Source: Spirochaetia bacterium UBA5368 (GTDB lineage Bacteria > Spirochaetota > UBA4802 > UBA5368). From it: DNA of 8,010 bases. Positions 6,684-8,010 of the stretch are shown here, one piece after another. Location: positions 1 to 8,010 of the forward strand of contig DHPI01000026.1 in NCBI GenBank assembly GCA_002407865.1. The letters are read 5' to 3'. The translations under genes were made by a program, and so were the position numbers. How positions within the stretch are numbered: position 1 is the stretch's first letter; each line of letters begins with the position of its first letter. A model generated the notes under the pieces. It did no database searches, had not been told where the DNA came from, and saw nothing but the letters and a program-made list of their open reading frames with translations.

Positions 6684-6818
6684 ATTCCCGTATACGGCAT
6701 GCAGGGAGCAGTGTGGACTTCATTAATATCATTTGCATTTTTTGCTACTATTGTACAGCTTGTTTTTGCGGTATGGTGCGATAAAAAAAGTAAACAAACG
6801 ACAATTACACGTCTGTAA
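6666..6818 (+). pseudogene. Orphan C-terminal fragment of a second flippase-like membrane protein
   Basis: Read in the frame that follows the transposase stop, this stretch gives 50 codons ending in TAA 6816-6818. From about 6681 it reads LIPVYGMQGAVWTSLISFAF, then a hydrophobic helix (TIVQLVFAVW), and a charged tail CDKKSKQTTITRL. The pattern LIP-x-YG-xx-GA-xxx-xIS followed by a last helix is typical of the C-terminal end of Wzx/MOP-type polysaccharide flippases. The intact flippase upstream already has its own equivalent region (GLIPLFSYYGSCFAVIAAE), so this tail belongs to a different gene whose 5' part is gone. There is no usable start codon or ribosome site for a full protein. An unrelated membrane protein is possible, since only about 45 residues survive. 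Confidence 0.65.
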
Positions 6819-6833
6819 AAGGATTACATAAAA

Positions 6834-7721
6834 ATGCATATACGAACTTTTGCCGAATATGTATTACAGTTTATTCCCGCGCGGATATATAAATTTAAAG
6901 TACAAAATTATGAAATTTATAAACATGCTTTAACGAGAAAACATGGACTTGAGGTAGGGGGGCCGAGCGGCATTTTTAAAAAACGGAATATTTTGCCTGT
7001 GTATCCGATCGTAAAATCAATAGATGGGTGTAATTTCTCATCACATACGGTATGGGAAGGGCGGATTGATAAAATGACGTACCTGGAGCATGACACGGAG
7101 TGTGGCGGGAAACAGTATATTTCCGATGCGACGGATTTATCAATAATTGAATCTCAATTGTACGATTTTGTATTGTCATCTCATTGCCTTGAGCATGTTG
7201 CTAATCCATTAAAAGCGCTGTATGAATGGACCAGAGTTTTGAAAAATGATGGTTTTTTGCTATTGGTTCTGCCACATAAGGATAAAACTTTCGATCACAA
7301 AAGGCCTGTTACAACAATCGATCATGTTATCTCAGATTATGATAAATGTGTCGGAGAGGACGATTTATCGCATCTTGAAGAAATACTTGCTTTGCATGAT
7401 CTATCGATGGATAAGCGTGCCGGTGATTATGAATCATTCAGGGCAAGATCACAGCAGAACAAGTTCAACCGATGTTTGCATCATCATGTATTTGATGCGG
7501 ATTTAGTGGTATCGCTGATGAATCACATCAAAATGAAAATTGTTTCATTGGATTTTGCTTTTCCGTATCACATCGTATGCCTTGCTCAAAAGAATGAAAA
7601 AGATGCTTTACTATATAATTCTCAATATATCGGGAAGAATGCAATTTTCAGAAAAGATAGCATTTTTCCATCAGATAAAATCCGGATAGCGGCTCGCCCT
7701 CTTGTGCTTTGTTATGAATAA
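6834..7721 (+). CDS. SAM-dependent methyltransferase, class I, glycan-cluster type
   Basis: Soluble 295-aa protein with a class I methyltransferase core: the SAM-binding glycine loop LEVGGPSGIF (39-48), an acidic strand around DATDLS (98-103), and DFVLSSHCLEHVANP (111-125), the post-motif segment common in Methyltransf_11-type enzymes. LKNDGFLLLVLPHKD (136-150) forms the next strand. A histidine-rich HHHVFD (216-221) comes later. No signal peptide or membrane segment is seen. AAAAGGA (6817-6823), 10 bp before the ATG, supports the start. The 3' end overlaps the next gene by 8 bp, so the two are translated together. By context it probably methylates a sugar hydroxyl of the repeat unit, perhaps a rhamnose, or a glycan terminus. 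The acceptor is inference, and O- versus N- or C-methylation cannot be decided. Confidence 0.75.
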   Translation: MHIRTFAEYVLQFIPARIYKFKVQNYEIYKHALTRKHGLEVGGPSGIFKKRNILPVYPIVKSIDGCNFSSHTVWEGRIDKMTYLEHDTECGGKQYISDATDLSIIESQLYDFVLSSHCLEHVANPLKALYEWTRVLKNDGFLLLVLPHKDKTFDHKRPVTTIDHVISDYDKCVGEDDLSHLEEILALHDLSMDKRAGDYESFRARSQQNKFNRCLHHHVFDADLVVSLMNHIKMKIVSLDFAFPYHIVCLAQKNEKDALLYNSQYIGKNAIFRKDSIFPSDKIRIAARPLVLCYE

Positions 7722-8010
7722 GGTATTATCGATAACAGTTTTCTATTACCCTGATTCAGATATAGAAACCAGGATTATTTCATATGCCGATCAGGTTGAT
7801 GCAATGCTGATTGTTGACAATTCTGATAAGCCCGATCTTGAGTTGCATAATCATCTCATTAATAAATTTAAAAAGCTGCATATAATCGCAAATGGGAAAA
7901 ACCTCGGCATTGCCAGGGCCTTGAATCAGGGATTGAAATACGCATTTGAAAATGGATATGAATATGCATTATTGTTGGATCAGGATAGCATGTTGCTTCC
8001 AGATACAATC
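7714..8010 (+). CDS. Family-2 glycosyltransferase, rhamnosyltransferase-like (5' part)
   Basis: The first 99 codons of a gene that runs off the window. The GT-A fold of family 2 is clear: opening strand MNKVLSITVFYYPD (1-14), the nucleotide-binding strand LIVDNSD (32-38), the motif IIANGKNLGIARALNQGLKY (57-76) typical of rhamnosyltransferases of the RfbF/RgpB kind, and the DxD metal site in LLLDQDS (86-92, D89 and D91). LDQDS is especially common in that group. ATG 7714 overlaps the methyltransferase stop (ATGAATAA, 8 bp) and has no clear ribosome site of its own, which points to translational coupling. With gmd and rmd in the same locus, GDP-D-rhamnose is a reasonable donor, but many members of this group use dTDP-L-rhamnose. 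Confidence 0.85.
   Translation, partial: MNKVLSITVFYYPDSDIETRIISYADQVDAMLIVDNSDKPDLELHNHLINKFKKLHIIANGKNLGIARALNQGLKYAFENGYEYALLLDQDSMLLPDTI

Noticed and set aside
6666..6818. Idea that the flippase tail is the displaced 3' end of the wzx at 5006, split by a simple insertion
   Set aside because: That wzx already encodes its own LIP...YG segment and last helix, and the insertion sequence lacks its left part, so a plain insertion into one gene does not fit.
1..8010. CRISPR array, tRNA or rRNA gene, toxin-antitoxin or defence system
   Set aside because: No regularly spaced repeats, no tRNA or rRNA-like sequence and no matching protein motifs were seen on either strand.

Overview
The window is part of a bacterial surface-polysaccharide (O-antigen or exopolysaccharide type) locus. 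All recognisable genes lie on the + strand. In order they are: a WecA-type initiating sugar-1-phosphate transferase (431-1546), GDP-mannose 4,6-dehydratase (1847-2869), a GDP-6-deoxy-4-keto-mannose reductase (2916-3794), an EpsG/Wzy-type polymerase (3797-4906), a Wzx-type flippase (5006-6316), a scar holding a transposase remnant and the tail of a second flippase (about 6258-6818), a SAM-dependent methyltransferase (6834-7721), and the first 99 codons of a family-2 glycosyltransferase that runs off the right edge (7714-8010).

The undecaprenyl-phosphate-linked, Wzx/Wzy logic suggests a Gram-negative-type bacterium. The sequence gives no firm taxonomic marker (no rRNA, tRNA or housekeeping gene), so I do not name a phylum. 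The left half (wecA, gmd, rmd) looks richer in G+C. From the polymerase onward the DNA is visibly more A+T-rich, the usual pattern when conserved sugar-nucleotide genes sit beside exchangeable polymerase, flippase and transferase genes.

Layout: 1-430 has no confident gene. It holds a perfect 36-bp A+T-rich palindrome, a hairpin, a good sigma70-like promoter (210-237) and a leader of about 187 nt before wecA. The 300-bp gap 1547-1846 holds three inverted repeats and a second good promoter (1763-1791) just before gmd, so gmd and the genes downstream may form their own transcription unit. gmd and rmd are 46 bp apart. rmd and the polymerase are nearly abutting, and the methyltransferase and glycosyltransferase overlap by 8 bp.

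Inferred pathway: WecA loads the first sugar phosphate on undecaprenyl phosphate. Gmd and Rmd convert GDP-mannose to GDP-D-rhamnose (or a related GDP-6-deoxyhexose). A rhamnosyltransferase-like GT2 adds it, the methyltransferase may decorate the glycan, Wzx flips the unit and the EpsG-like protein polymerises it.

The most informative observation is at 6255-6818. The last ~17 codons of the flippase are out-of-frame transposase DNA. The transposase has lost its N-terminal part, and directly after its apparent right end lies an orphan 45-50-residue C-terminus of a different flippase-like membrane protein. This reads as the scar of an insertion-sequence-associated deletion that removed most of a second flippase. 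I see no clear sign of a wholly new biological system.
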